A stretch of DNA of 64,000 bases from Occallatibacter gabretensis (lineage in GTDB: Bacteria > Acidobacteriota > Terriglobia > Terriglobales > Acidobacteriaceae). Location: the NCBI RefSeq assembly GCF_001449115.1, contig NZ_LAIJ01000012.1, positions 570,765-634,764 of the forward strand, read 5' to 3'. The position numbers were made by a program, and so were the translations under genes. Position 1 is the first letter of the stretch. Each line of letters begins with the position of its first letter. Below are positions 42,398 through 50,600 of this stretch, piece by piece. Below the pieces are notes generated by a model. The model had not been told where the DNA came from and did not search any database. It worked only from the letters and a program-made list of their open reading frames with translations.

Positions 42398-44716
42398 CTA
42401 GTTCTTGGGTTCCTCGATGACGGCGCGCATCCGGTAATTCCCTTCGCTGTCGACTTCGATGCCGTGGACTTCGCGCTCGAAGCCGGGGAAGCGCTTGCCG
42501 AATTGCTCCATGGCGAGGATGAGCTTGATGACCGGAGATTCGGGGCCTCCGAGGCGCTCGCCGGGCATGGACATGGGGATGCCCGGAGGATATGGGACGA
42601 GCATGACGGCGGCGAGACGGCCGGCCATTTCCTTGAACGGGATGCTTTCGGTTTCACGGCGCACTAGCTTCTGGTAGGTCTGGCCGGGGGTGAGGACGGG
42701 ATCGAAGTCTTCATCGCAGGCGGCGTTGACGAGGCCTGCGAGATCAAGCTCGACCATGGCTTTGTGCATGTCGTCGCAAAGCTCTTTGAGGGTGATTTCA
42801 CGATAGCGCGCGGGGAAACGCTGGACCAGCTCCGGGAGGGCGTCTTCGAGGACGGCCCCTGAGTCATAGAGGCGCTTGAACTCGAAGAGGTTTTCAAGGA
42901 GGCTGCCCCACTTGCCCTTGGAGGTTCCGACGGAGAAGAGCACGAGGACGGTGTAGTCGCCGGTGCGTGCGATTTCGACGCGGCGCGAATCGAGGAACTC
43001 GGTGAGGATGGCCGCGGGTATGCCCCAGTCGCCGATGACGCCCTGGGCGTTGACGCCGGGGGTGAGGATGGTGACCTTTGTGGGGTCAAGCATGCAGTAG
43101 TCGTCGGGCGAGTCTTCATCCTGATAGCCGTGCCAGGCTTCGCCATGCTTCACGGTCCAACAACTGGGTTGGGTGGCGAGGAGCTCGTCTTCCGCATCTT
43201 CAAAGAGGATTCGTTCGCCGGTGGCGGGATCGGTGACGTGCTCGGGCTGATAGATGCCGAAGAACCAGCCGTCTCCGTTGTCGGATGTGATGCGCAGGCG
43301 ATGGGCGATGGAGCTCATGGCCTGGCGGAAGCTGATGGCGTCGGCGAGGGTCTCATCCATCAATGTTGGACCGGCGGGCTCGTCCATCATGGCGGCTGCA
43401 ACGTCAAGCGAGGCGATGAGCGGATAAAAGGGTGAGGTGGTGCCGTGCATCATGAAGGATTCGTTGAACTGATCGAAGTCGAGCGGGGCGCGATCCGAGA
43501 GCTTGATGTGGATCATGGAGCCCATGGAAAAGGCGGCGAGCATCTTGTGCGTGGACTGTACGGAGAAGAGGGTGGGCCGGTCCTTCATGTCTTCCGGCAC
43601 GCCCATGGCATAGCGCCCTTTGTAGATGGGGTGGAATTTGGCGTAGGCGTACCAGGCTTCATCGAAATGAATGCGGGAGACTGAGCCGGCAAGTTGTTCG
43701 ACGACCTGATCGACGTTGTAGCAGAGGCCATCGTAGGTGGAGTTGGTGACCACAGCGTACGTGGGCTCCTGCGAGCGCGCGCCGGGGGAGAACGGGCTGC
43801 GGGCAATGAGCTCCTGAACCGATGACGGCGAGAAACGCTTGAGGGGAACGAGGCCGATCATGCCGTAGCCGTTGCGCGTGGGCTTGAAGTAGACAGGGCG
43901 GGCGCCGGTGATGGTGAGCGAGTGACAGATGGACTTGTGGCAGTTGGCATCGGCGAGGACAAGGTCGTCCTGCGCGATGACGCCGTGTCCGACGATCTGG
44001 TTGGAGGTGCTGGAGCCACCGAGGACGTAGAAGGTCCAGTCTGCGCCGAAGATGCGGGCGGCGTTGCGTTCGGATTCGCCGGGAGGGCCGACGTGGTCAA
44101 GCCATGAGCCGAGCGGCGCGGAAGAGATGCCGAGATCGGAGCGGAGGAGATTTTCGCCGAAGAAGCGGTGGAATTCCTGGCCGACGGGGTGCTTGAGGAA
44201 AGCGACGCCACCCATGTGGCCGGGTGCGTCCCAGGAGTAGACGGACTGGTCGTTGTACTTGAGCAACTCGCGAAAATAAGGAGGCAGGAGCTGATCGTGA
44301 TAGCGCTCGATGGCCGTGTCGAGGCGCGAGGAGATGAAGGCTGGAGTGTCGCCGAAGAGATGGATGTATTCGTGGACCTGCTTGATGACTTCGAGGGGAA
44401 GCTCGGAGACGAGGGTGCGATCGGCGATTAAAAAGATGGGGACTTTTTTATTGCGGTGACGCACGCCGCGGATGATGTCGAGTGCGGCGCGTTCCTCGAA
44501 CTGCGATTCGCCTTCGAGATCCCAATCGAGCAAGACGGCGGAGTAGCTCGGGTCAGAGGTGACGAGCGAGAGACCGTCTTCAGGCGAGGTGGTGCGGACG
44601 ACGTTGTAACCTTCGTCGCCGATGGCGTCGACGAGGCGCTCCATGGCTCGATCCGATACGGAGTCGGTGCGTCCGACTTCACTTGCAACTAACAAAACCC
44701 AACGCTTCTCGTTCAT
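42398..44716 (-). CDS. Orn/Lys/Arg decarboxylase (AdiA-like, PLP)
   Basis: A 772-residue fold-type I PLP enzyme, close in length to inducible arginine decarboxylase. Residues 1-125 are the N-terminal receiver-like wing domain (VLLDWDLEG near 61-69). The PLP-binding Lys391 lies in SVQSTHKMLAAFSMG and the cofactor Asp in HFDEAWYAYAKF at 350-361. A C-terminal domain follows. It decarboxylates a basic amino acid, probably arginine or ornithine, for polyamine synthesis or acid resistance. No antiporter gene is adjacent, which argues for a polyamine role. Confidence 0.88.
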   Translation of the reverse strand: MNEKRWVLLVASEVGRTDSVSDRAMERLVDAIGDEGYNVVRTTSPEDGLSLVTSDPSYSAVLLDWDLEGESQFEERAALDIIRGVRHRNKKVPIFLIADRTLVSELPLEVIKQVHEYIHLFGDTPAFISSRLDTAIERYHDQLLPPYFRELLKYNDQSVYSWDAPGHMGGVAFLKHPVGQEFHRFFGENLLRSDLGISSAPLGSWLDHVGPPGESERNAARIFGADWTFYVLGGSSTSNQIVGHGVIAQDDLVLADANCHKSICHSLTITGARPVYFKPTRNGYGMIGLVPLKRFSPSSVQELIARSPFSPGARSQEPTYAVVTNSTYDGLCYNVDQVVEQLAGSVSRIHFDEAWYAYAKFHPIYKGRYAMGVPEDMKDRPTLFSVQSTHKMLAAFSMGSMIHIKLSDRAPLDFDQFNESFMMHGTTSPFYPLIASLDVAAAMMDEPAGPTLMDETLADAISFRQAMSSIAHRLRITSDNGDGWFFGIYQPEHVTDPATGERILFEDAEDELLATQPSCWTVKHGEAWHGYQDEDSPDDYCMLDPTKVTILTPGVNAQGVIGDWGIPAAILTEFLDSRRVEIARTGDYTVLVLFSVGTSKGKWGSLLENLFEFKRLYDSGAVLEDALPELVQRFPARYREITLKELCDDMHKAMVELDLAGLVNAACDEDFDPVLTPGQTYQKLVRRETESIPFKEMAGRLAAVMLVPYPPGIPMSMPGERLGGPESPVIKLILAMEQFGKRFPGFEREVHGIEVDSEGNYRMRAVIEEPKN

Positions 44717-44872
44717 CTATCCTCACAACCGGGCAAACGTTCACGGCCCCCCAGTTCGGGAGGGCCATGAAGAGTGACATGAATAGTATCGGTGATTTGG
44801 ATTTGGTTGTGGAAACAAGAGGCGGGATGTTACGCAGGATTCACATTTCCTGCTGATTTTGGTGGGGCGAGG

Positions 44873-45625
44873 TTAGAGGTTCAGTGTCACCATCGCTTTG
44901 TCGATTACATCGGCCTGTTTGGCGTCCTCGATGCCGTAGGCGTCATGCCAGTGCCACCACTTGTAGCGCGGTGTCTTGGGATAGCCCTCGGGCGAGTCTT
45001 CCCAATCTTCCTGACGACCGAGCGGCGTGACGTCGAGGTAATTCCACACGGTGCCCATGGCTTCATCGCCGCGATTGTTGATGTAGTACGTGCGGAAGAT
45101 CTTGTCGTTCTCATCGCGGAAGAAGACGTTGTGCCCGTGCCACTCGTCGACGCCGAAGTCTTTGTCGAAGCTGTCGGTGATGGTGTACCAGGGAATCTTC
45201 TCCCAGCTCATGCGCTGCTTGAGGCGGGTGATGTTTTCCTGCGACCCGCGGGAGGCGTAGGCCAGCGTGGTGTCGCGCGCGTGCAGGTGCGAGAGGTGCG
45301 AGACCTGATCTGCGCCGAGCGAGCAGCCGACGCAGGCATGGTCGGGCCAGCCGTGGACGTTGGAATCGTAGAAGGCACGATAGAGCACGAGCTGGCGACG
45401 GCCCTCGAAGAGATCGAGCAGCGAGACGTTGCCCTGCGGGCCTTCGAAGACGTACTGCTTCTCGACTGCGAGCCACGGCATACGGCGGCGTGCGGCGGCG
45501 AGTGCATCGCGGGCGCGGGTGTGCTCCTTTTCTTTGATTAGCATCTGTTGCCAGGCGTTATGCCATTCCTCCGCTGAGACTACCGGAGGTTTTTTGATTG
45601 CTGCGATTTGCTCATTGGTTGTCAT
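44873..45625 (-). CDS. DUF899 thioredoxin-like protein
   Basis: A 250-residue protein of the DUF899 family. It has the N-terminal EEWHNAWQQMLIKEKEHTRARDALAAARRRMPWL, a thioredoxin-fold core with FYDSNVHGWPDHACVGCSLGADQV (a CxxC at about 103-106) and the C-terminal YPKTPRYKWWHWHDAYG. A redox function is suggested by the fold but not shown. It overlaps the preceding small membrane protein gene by 14 bases and belongs to the ArsR operon. Confidence 0.85.
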   Translation of the reverse strand: MTTNEQIAAIKKPPVVSAEEWHNAWQQMLIKEKEHTRARDALAAARRRMPWLAVEKQYVFEGPQGNVSLLDLFEGRRQLVLYRAFYDSNVHGWPDHACVGCSLGADQVSHLSHLHARDTTLAYASRGSQENITRLKQRMSWEKIPWYTITDSFDKDFGVDEWHGHNVFFRDENDKIFRTYYINNRGDEAMGTVWNYLDVTPLGRQEDWEDSPEGYPKTPRYKWWHWHDAYGIEDAKQADVIDKAMVTLNL

Positions 45626-45767
45626 GACTTCCTCCCTGGGCTTGTTGTTGTTCGGGTTCGCGTGTTTTTTTGTTCCAGATTTTGACGGCGGCGAGCGCGG
45701 AGACGCTGCCTGTCGAGACGATGCCGGCGGCGATCCATGCCGCGGTGGATATGCAGAAGGGACACAT
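45612..45767 (-). CDS. Small membrane protein with N-terminal CPFC motif
   Basis: A 51-residue frame from ATG 45767 with a strong GGAGGT site 5 bases upstream. It starts MCPFCISTAAWIAAGIVSTG, a CxxC directly before one membrane helix (about 6-30), then a basic, Gln-rich tail. It overlaps DUF899 by 14 bases and follows the SRPBCC gene by 16 bases. The CxxC next to a thioredoxin-like DUF899 protein hints at redox or metal chemistry at the membrane. That is inference only. Confidence 0.75.
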   Translation of the reverse strand: MCPFCISTAAWIAAGIVSTGSVSALAAVKIWNKKTREPEQQQAQGGSHDNQ

Positions 45768-45783
45768 AGCTACCTCCCAATTT

Positions 45784-46239
45784 CTAAATTGCTCTGGCGC
45801 GTTCGGCGGCTGCTGAGCAGATCCGCCCGATCAACTGGCTCCAGCCTGAGTCCACGCCGCGGTCATTCTCGCCAATCCAGCCCATGGCGCGGTGCAGGAA
45901 ACGCATGCGCGTGACGCCGTTCTCTTCTGTGAGGCGATATTGGAGGTTCGAGATGGCTGGCGTGGACATGAAGAGCGGCCCTGAGATTTCAAGCAGCACA
46001 GGAGCCTTGATGGATTGCACCGCGCCCCAGTAGTGTCCGGTGTTATTGCCGAGATCGCGATACCAGCGCCCGCCGGGCCACGCTTCAAGCACCATGGGCA
46101 TGGGCTTTTCGGGAGTGGAGTTGAGCGGTCCCATCTGCTCGAGAATGGTCTCGAAGACGATGTCGATGGGGGCGGCGATTTCTTCTTCTTTGAGGATCTC
46201 GAAGGCCTGCAATACGCCTTCTTTTACGGTGGCTGGCAT
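45784..46239 (-). CDS. SRPBCC (AHSA1/START-like) protein
   Basis: A 151-residue protein with the helix-grip fold: IAAPIDIVFETILEQMGP near the N-terminus, KPMPMVLEAWPGGRWYRDLGNNTGHYWGAVQSIKAPVLLEISGPLF in the middle and LTEENGVTRMRFLHRAMG toward the end. The family binds hydrophobic ligands or acts as co-chaperone; no ligand is known here. Its start directly follows the ArsR stop, so the two are translationally coupled. Confidence 0.8.
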   Translation of the reverse strand: MPATVKEGVLQAFEILKEEEIAAPIDIVFETILEQMGPLNSTPEKPMPMVLEAWPGGRWYRDLGNNTGHYWGAVQSIKAPVLLEISGPLFMSTPAISNLQYRLTEENGVTRMRFLHRAMGWIGENDRGVDSGWSQLIGRICSAAAERARAI

Positions 46240-46617
46240 TTACTTCTCCTTTTTGGGGTTTGGACTATCGTCCAGGCGAATCAGCCGTTCGAGGGCCTTG
46301 CGTTCGGCGCGCTGCTTGATCTCGTCCACTTGATGCGTCCAGTAGCGCTCAAAGACCTTGACCCAGTCGTGGACCGGCTTGAGGCCTTCCGCGTTGAGGC
46401 GGTACATGCGGTGCTGCCCGCGCTTGATCACGGTCACCACGCCCGCCTTACGCAGCGCTCCGAGGTGCTTGGAGACGGCAGGCTGGGCCATCTTCATGCG
46501 AAGAACAATTTCGTTGACGGGATACTCACGGCCGCTTGAGAGCACGGCGATGACCTCGCGCCGCCGCGGCTCGGCGATGGCGGTGAAGACGTCCGAAGGG
46601 TGAGCGGTTCGCGGCAT
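46240..46617 (-). CDS. ArsR-family transcriptional regulator
   Basis: A 125-residue winged-helix protein: FTAIAEPRRREVIAVLSSGREYPVNEIVLRMKMAQPAVSKHLGALRKAGVVTVIKRGQHRMYRLNAEGL at about 11-79, with a helical C-terminal tail. It lacks the Cys ligands of metal-sensing ArsR proteins and is of the ArsR-SRPBCC pair type. It is first in a four-gene operon. A palindrome in its promoter is a likely autoregulatory operator. Confidence 0.9.
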   Translation of the reverse strand: MPRTAHPSDVFTAIAEPRRREVIAVLSSGREYPVNEIVLRMKMAQPAVSKHLGALRKAGVVTVIKRGQHRMYRLNAEGLKPVHDWVKVFERYWTHQVDEIKQRAERKALERLIRLDDSPNPKKEK

Positions 46618-46623
46618 GGATTT

Positions 46624-46651
46624 AATATATTCCTATTAAGGAATATGTCAA
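46624..46651 (-). promoter_or_regulatory. ArsR promoter with embedded operator palindrome
   Basis: On the minus strand TTGACA (46646-46651) is spaced by 16 bases from TATATT (46624-46629). The spacer holds the perfect palindrome ATATTCC-N6-GGAATAT (46627-46646). The -10 box ends 6 bases before the ArsR ATG, which predicts a leaderless mRNA. A dimer bound there would block polymerase. Confidence 0.75.
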
Positions 46652-46665
46652 GAGGAGAAAATATT

Positions 46666-46713
46666 GGGACTGAGGGGCTGAGGGACTGAGGGACTGAGGG
46701 ACTGAGGGACTGA
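46666..46713. repeat. Six tandem GGGACTGA octamers
   Basis: Six head-to-tail copies of GGGACTGA, the second with one change (GGGGCTGA), lie upstream of the ArsR promoter. It has the look of a slippage-prone microsatellite. Confidence 0.85.
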
Positions 46714-46943
46714 GAAAAAGCAAAAACACATCGGCCGAATTTGCTCATGGGAAGTTGCGATTCTTTCAGTGTTTTTTGAATGCCACTGCTCGCCCTTCTT
46801 ATTCATCCTCCCTGGCGTGGACCCAACGAGAGAGAGATTTGCTGCTGAGGTTCTGACAGATTTTTTACATTCAATATTGAAAACACTCTTCACTTGCTTC
46901 GCCAGAGTCGTTATTCTTTGTTCAAGATCTCACGATCAAAAAC
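46714..46943. other. Spacer before the membrane protein gene, nothing recognised
   Basis: Together with the ArsR promoter and octamers, this 325-base gap separates divergent genes. After the repeats I see no further gene, hairpin or clear promoter. Confidence 0.4.
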
Positions 46944-47405
46944 ATGGCGAAAGAAAGAGTAAGGCTCCCTGTGAGCCTCTTACTGTGCGCGACCATCGTG
47001 CTGCTGTCCCTGATTGTTGTGTCCGTGATCGGGTGCAACTGGAACCGCGTCTCAGTCCGCAGATACGAGATGGGCGTCGCGTTCGATGGCAGAGCGCCGT
47101 GGGGCGAAGTGGGCCCTGAATCCGAGAGCGACCATGCTCCGACGGTGCTTTACCGGAAGGTGGGAGAGAGCTATTGCTACACGGCCTTCCAACTACCGGG
47201 CCTGCGCGATCGCCTGGAGCGCGAGAAGAAACCTTATGTCACGGTGGAGTACAACGTGTTTACACATCTTGGCCGTGAAGGCAGGTACACATTGCGCTCA
47301 GTGGATGGGGTTCGTCTGGCGGATGGGAATAAGGTCCTGCAGAAAACCGAAGAGTCCGGAGGGCAGATTCTGCTGGCGGATGATGAGTCGTTAAGTTGTC
47401 CGTGA
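46944..47405 (+). CDS. Membrane-anchored hypothetical protein
   Basis: A 153-residue protein with one N-terminal helix (residues 8-31, ending IGC). The Cys at 31 could be a membrane-proximal residue or a weak lipobox. The exported part contains short beta-like segments (KVGESYCYTAFQLPG, VTVEYNVFTHLGREGRYTLRSVDGVRL) reminiscent of a small beta-sandwich. No family is recognised. It is followed after 190 bases by another membrane protein gene. Confidence 0.55.
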   Translation: MAKERVRLPVSLLLCATIVLLSLIVVSVIGCNWNRVSVRRYEMGVAFDGRAPWGEVGPESESDHAPTVLYRKVGESYCYTAFQLPGLRDRLEREKKPYVTVEYNVFTHLGREGRYTLRSVDGVRLADGNKVLQKTEESGGQILLADDESLSCP

Positions 47406-47596
47406 GCCGGGTTCGGAACGATCTTCCATGTGAGCCTGAAACCTCGTTTTGAATGCGGTGCATCCGCAGTTTGGGCTGATCTTAGTGGAAGATCCTGTGG
47501 CTGTGATGTGGGATTCGTGCCTGGCGAGGTGAATGGGCGGGGATTTTTGTAAGCTATCATGGGCCAAACCCAAATTATGGGGGTGAGAGCGGCTGG

Positions 47597-48181
47597 ATGG
47601 ATCGCGGATATTTTATTCTGTCGTGCCTGCCAGGGCTCATCGTGGGGATGGCGGTCTTCTTTCCGCTTGGGGCCAAGCGCAGAGCCTGGATTCCACCGCT
47701 TGCCTGGTGGCTTTGTCTGATTCTGGGAGCCGTCATTTGCATATATGGCTTATCCCACTCAACGGCACCGTCGTTCGCAAGGCGAATCACGGCGGTTGGC
47801 AAGGCTTACGACTGCGTTGAGATACGGCAAGGAAGAGATTCTCATTTCGGCTTTCGTTTTGTGCCTGAAGGTGGCGAACCTATCCAGATTGAAACACCGA
47901 TTATTCTTCCGGGGTGGGCGAATCCGGCCGTTTTTAATGGACGCACTTTTCGGATTATGTATCTCGGAGACACTGAACGAGCGTTGAAAAACGAGGCTAT
48001 TGATATTGAGATCCTGTCTGGCAGAGACGCGGGCTTTCATGACTCGCTGGATGCTCGGCCAGCGGGGAAATGGTTGGCGATTCCGATTGGAGCCGCATTG
48101 GGCGCTTTGGGCTTTCTTGGCCTTCGATATATGAAAAAGGACGCTGATTCTGCTGCGCTGGATGATGAGCCGTCGGCTTGA
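47597..48181 (+). CDS. Hypothetical membrane protein
   Basis: A 194-residue protein with two N-terminal helices (about 5-25 and 30-52), a roughly 95-residue extracytoplasmic domain (VGKAYDCVEIRQGRDSHFGFRFVPEGGEPIQIETPIILPGW and RTFRIMYLGDT, beta-rich) and a C-terminal helix (about 160-178). The middle domain resembles DUF3592-like segments in pattern only. There is no recognised motif. Confidence 0.55.
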   Translation: MDRGYFILSCLPGLIVGMAVFFPLGAKRRAWIPPLAWWLCLILGAVICIYGLSHSTAPSFARRITAVGKAYDCVEIRQGRDSHFGFRFVPEGGEPIQIETPIILPGWANPAVFNGRTFRIMYLGDTERALKNEAIDIEILSGRDAGFHDSLDARPAGKWLAIPIGAALGALGFLGLRYMKKDADSAALDDEPSA

Positions 48182-48237
48182 ATTATTGTCCCCTCCTCAT
48201 AGAGTTCACGAACGAAGAGCAAGAACAAAAGCAACCG

Positions 48238-48290
48238 CAGATCCTTCGACTCGTTTCCCGCTGAGCGGGAAACTTCGCTCAGGATGACAA
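48238..48290. repeat. Dispersed-type intergenic repeat (ATCCTTCGACTCG...CTCAGGATGACAA)
   Basis: The element has an outer pair ATCCT/AGGAT and a perfect inner hairpin GTTTCCCGC-TGA-GCGGGAAAC (48253-48261 and 48265-48273). It precedes the peptidase gene by about 75 bases. I recall that sequences beginning ATCCTTCGACTC and ending CTCAGGATGACA recur between genes in acidobacteria and some other phyla with variable centres. Only one copy is in this window. Confidence 0.55.
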
Positions 48291-48365
48291 ACAGTGGCGG
48301 GAGAACAAGCGGTCTTTCTCGAACGACGAGCGGCGTTAGTTCGAGACGAGCGGTATAGTGCTGCT

Positions 48366-50510
48366 ATGCGTTTTCAATCTGCCTGCTCTCTTCTGGTTGC
48401 CGTGGGAGTGATTTGCGGCGCGTGTCTAGTTCCCTCTGCGGCTCAGTCTGCTAAGCCTCCGATTACTCTCGACGAATTTATGAATACGACTGCGATTACG
48501 GCGGCGAGGATTTCGCCGGATGGCAGCGCGGCGGTGATTGGGACCGAGGCTCCGGACTGGAAGAACAATCTCTTTCGAAGCGACCTGTGGCTGTGGACTG
48601 CTGCCGCGGGGTTGAAGCCGTTGACGCACTCGGGCAGCGAGGAGAATCCGCAATGGAGCCCGGATGGGAAGTGGATTGCATTTTTGAGCGACCGCGAGTT
48701 GCCGGGTGAGAGCGCGGATGCGGATGGGTCCGCCAGCGGTTCGGGCGAGGAGGATGTGAAGGCTAGCCGCGTTTGGGTGATTGCGGTGAGCGGCGGCGAG
48801 GCGTTGCCGCTGTACACGGAAAATTTGGATGCGCATGCCTTTGCGTGGAGCACGGACGGGAGCGCGATTTATTTTTCCGTGACAGCTCCGCAGACGAGCG
48901 AAGAGAAAGAGGCGCACAAGGCGGAGTGGAAGGATGTGATCCGGTGGCGGGAGCAGCACCGGGGCGATGTGCTGGTGAAGCAGGCGGTGGGCCCGGCGCT
49001 GGCAAAGGCGGTGGAGAATCCTGCACCCGAAAGCAAAAAAGATAAAAAGAAAGGCGAGAAGAAAGAGAGTGAGGCCGCGGCTGAGTTGCCGAAGGGTGCG
49101 GAGGTGGTGGCGAAGAGTGAGCTTGAGATTGGCGAGATTGCGCCGGGGCCGGATGGCAAGGCGGTGGCGTTTGTGACCGGGGCGCCGCACCACAGGGTTG
49201 AGAAGCCGGCGGATTTTGAGGTGTTTCTGGCGGATGGGAAGGGCGGGGCGAAGCAACTGACGCACAACAATGGGCTTGAGGAGAAGCTGCTCTGGAGCGC
49301 GGACGGAAAAGCACTTTATTTTATGGTTGGCGCAGGTGCGGGCACGGTGGAGGGCGAGTATCGCGATGTGCAGGGGCGGCTGTACCGGCTGGAAGTTGCG
49401 ACAGGGGCGGTGACGCGGCTGGGCGCGGAGTTTGAGGGTTCCTTTGAACACTTTGCGCTGCTGGCGGATGGGACTGAGCTGGCGCTGGGTCTGAAGGGCA
49501 CCGAGCAGCAGGCGTACCGGATTGACGGAGCGAAGGCGGTTAAGCTGCCGGGACTGACCGGGACATATGGGGAAATCAGCGCAGCGAAAAGCGGGAACGC
49601 AATTCTGGTGACGCATTCCACGATCAACGAGCCGATGCAGGCGTACATGGTGGCGGATGCGCTGAATCCCGATAAGGTGAAGGCGCTGACGGCGATTAAC
49701 CCGGTGTTTGGCGAGCGGGCGAAGCCGGAGTGGCAGACATATCAGTGGAAGAGTGACGACGGGAAGACGGTGGAGGGGGTTTTGATTTATCCGCCGGGCA
49801 AGAAGGGTGCGAAACATCTGCGGATGCTGACGCTGGTTCATGGCGGCCCCGAGGATGCAGATGGGAATCGCTTTGAGGCCGACTGGTATGACTGGGCGGG
49901 ACTGGCGGCGGCGAATGGGTGGTTGGTGTTTCGGCCGAATTACCGGGGATCGACGGGATACGGGGATGAATTCATGCTGTCGATTGTGCCGCATGTGGTT
50001 TCCGGGCCGGGGAGGGACATTCTGGCGGGCGTGGATGCGCTGGTGAAGGATGGGATTGCGGACCCGGACCGGCTGGCGATTGGCGGCTACAGCTACGGCG
50101 GATATATGACGAACTGGCTGATTACGCAGACGACTCGATTCAAGGCGGCGGTGACGGGTGCGGGCGCGGTGGAGCACGCGGCGAACTGGGGCAATGACGA
50201 TCTGACCTTTGATGATGCGTGGTTTCTGGGCGGGCGGCCCTGGGAGAAGCCTGAGATTTACCAGAGCGAGGCGGCGCTGTTCCGGTTTGACAAGGTGAAG
50301 ACGCCGACGCATGTGGTGCAGGGCGGGGCTGACGTGAGGGTGAGCTATCTCGAAGGCGTAACGCTGGAGCGAGCGCTGGAATCATTGGGGATTCCGCATA
50401 GTTTTCTTGTGTTTCCGGGCGAGGGACATGGGCTGGAGAAGAATCCGTGGCATGGGTACATTAAGGTGCGCGAGGAGCTGAAGTGGCTGGAAAAGTATGA
50501 TGGGAGGTAA
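48366..50510 (+). CDS. S9-family prolyl oligopeptidase-like peptidase, secreted
   Basis: About 714 residues. ATG 48366 is preferred since it starts a signal peptide (MRFQSACSLLVAVGVICGACLVPSAAQS). A seven-bladed beta-propeller with WD40/DPP-like repeats (for example ENPQWSPDGKWIAFLSDRE) is interrupted near 220-240 by a Lys/Glu-rich insert (KSKKDKKKGEKKESE-like). The C-terminal alpha/beta-hydrolase has Ser at about 577 (GGYSYGGYMT), Asp at about 655 (QGGADVRV) and His at about 687 (GEGHGLEK). It would trim peptides in the periplasm. Confidence 0.88.
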   Translation: MRFQSACSLLVAVGVICGACLVPSAAQSAKPPITLDEFMNTTAITAARISPDGSAAVIGTEAPDWKNNLFRSDLWLWTAAAGLKPLTHSGSEENPQWSPDGKWIAFLSDRELPGESADADGSASGSGEEDVKASRVWVIAVSGGEALPLYTENLDAHAFAWSTDGSAIYFSVTAPQTSEEKEAHKAEWKDVIRWREQHRGDVLVKQAVGPALAKAVENPAPESKKDKKKGEKKESEAAAELPKGAEVVAKSELEIGEIAPGPDGKAVAFVTGAPHHRVEKPADFEVFLADGKGGAKQLTHNNGLEEKLLWSADGKALYFMVGAGAGTVEGEYRDVQGRLYRLEVATGAVTRLGAEFEGSFEHFALLADGTELALGLKGTEQQAYRIDGAKAVKLPGLTGTYGEISAAKSGNAILVTHSTINEPMQAYMVADALNPDKVKALTAINPVFGERAKPEWQTYQWKSDDGKTVEGVLIYPPGKKGAKHLRMLTLVHGGPEDADGNRFEADWYDWAGLAAANGWLVFRPNYRGSTGYGDEFMLSIVPHVVSGPGRDILAGVDALVKDGIADPDRLAIGGYSYGGYMTNWLITQTTRFKAAVTGAGAVEHAANWGNDDLTFDDAWFLGGRPWEKPEIYQSEAALFRFDKVKTPTHVVQGGADVRVSYLEGVTLERALESLGIPHSFLVFPGEGHGLEKNPWHGYIKVREELKWLEKYDGR

Positions 50511-50600
50511 GGACGAGGGGCGAGTAAGCTACCCCTTTCCGGAATCCAAAGTCTTTTTCAGCTACCGGATGGTGCGGCGGCGCATCGAATAGAAAACGCT

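Noticed and set aside
46666..46713. CRISPR-like direct repeats
   Set aside because: These are contiguous octamers without spacers, so a microsatellite, not a CRISPR array.
48426..50312. A 628-codon open frame antisense to the S9 peptidase
   Set aside because: It is a shadow of a high-GC gene: Arg/His/Leu-rich translation, no domain, while the plus strand has a complete peptidase.
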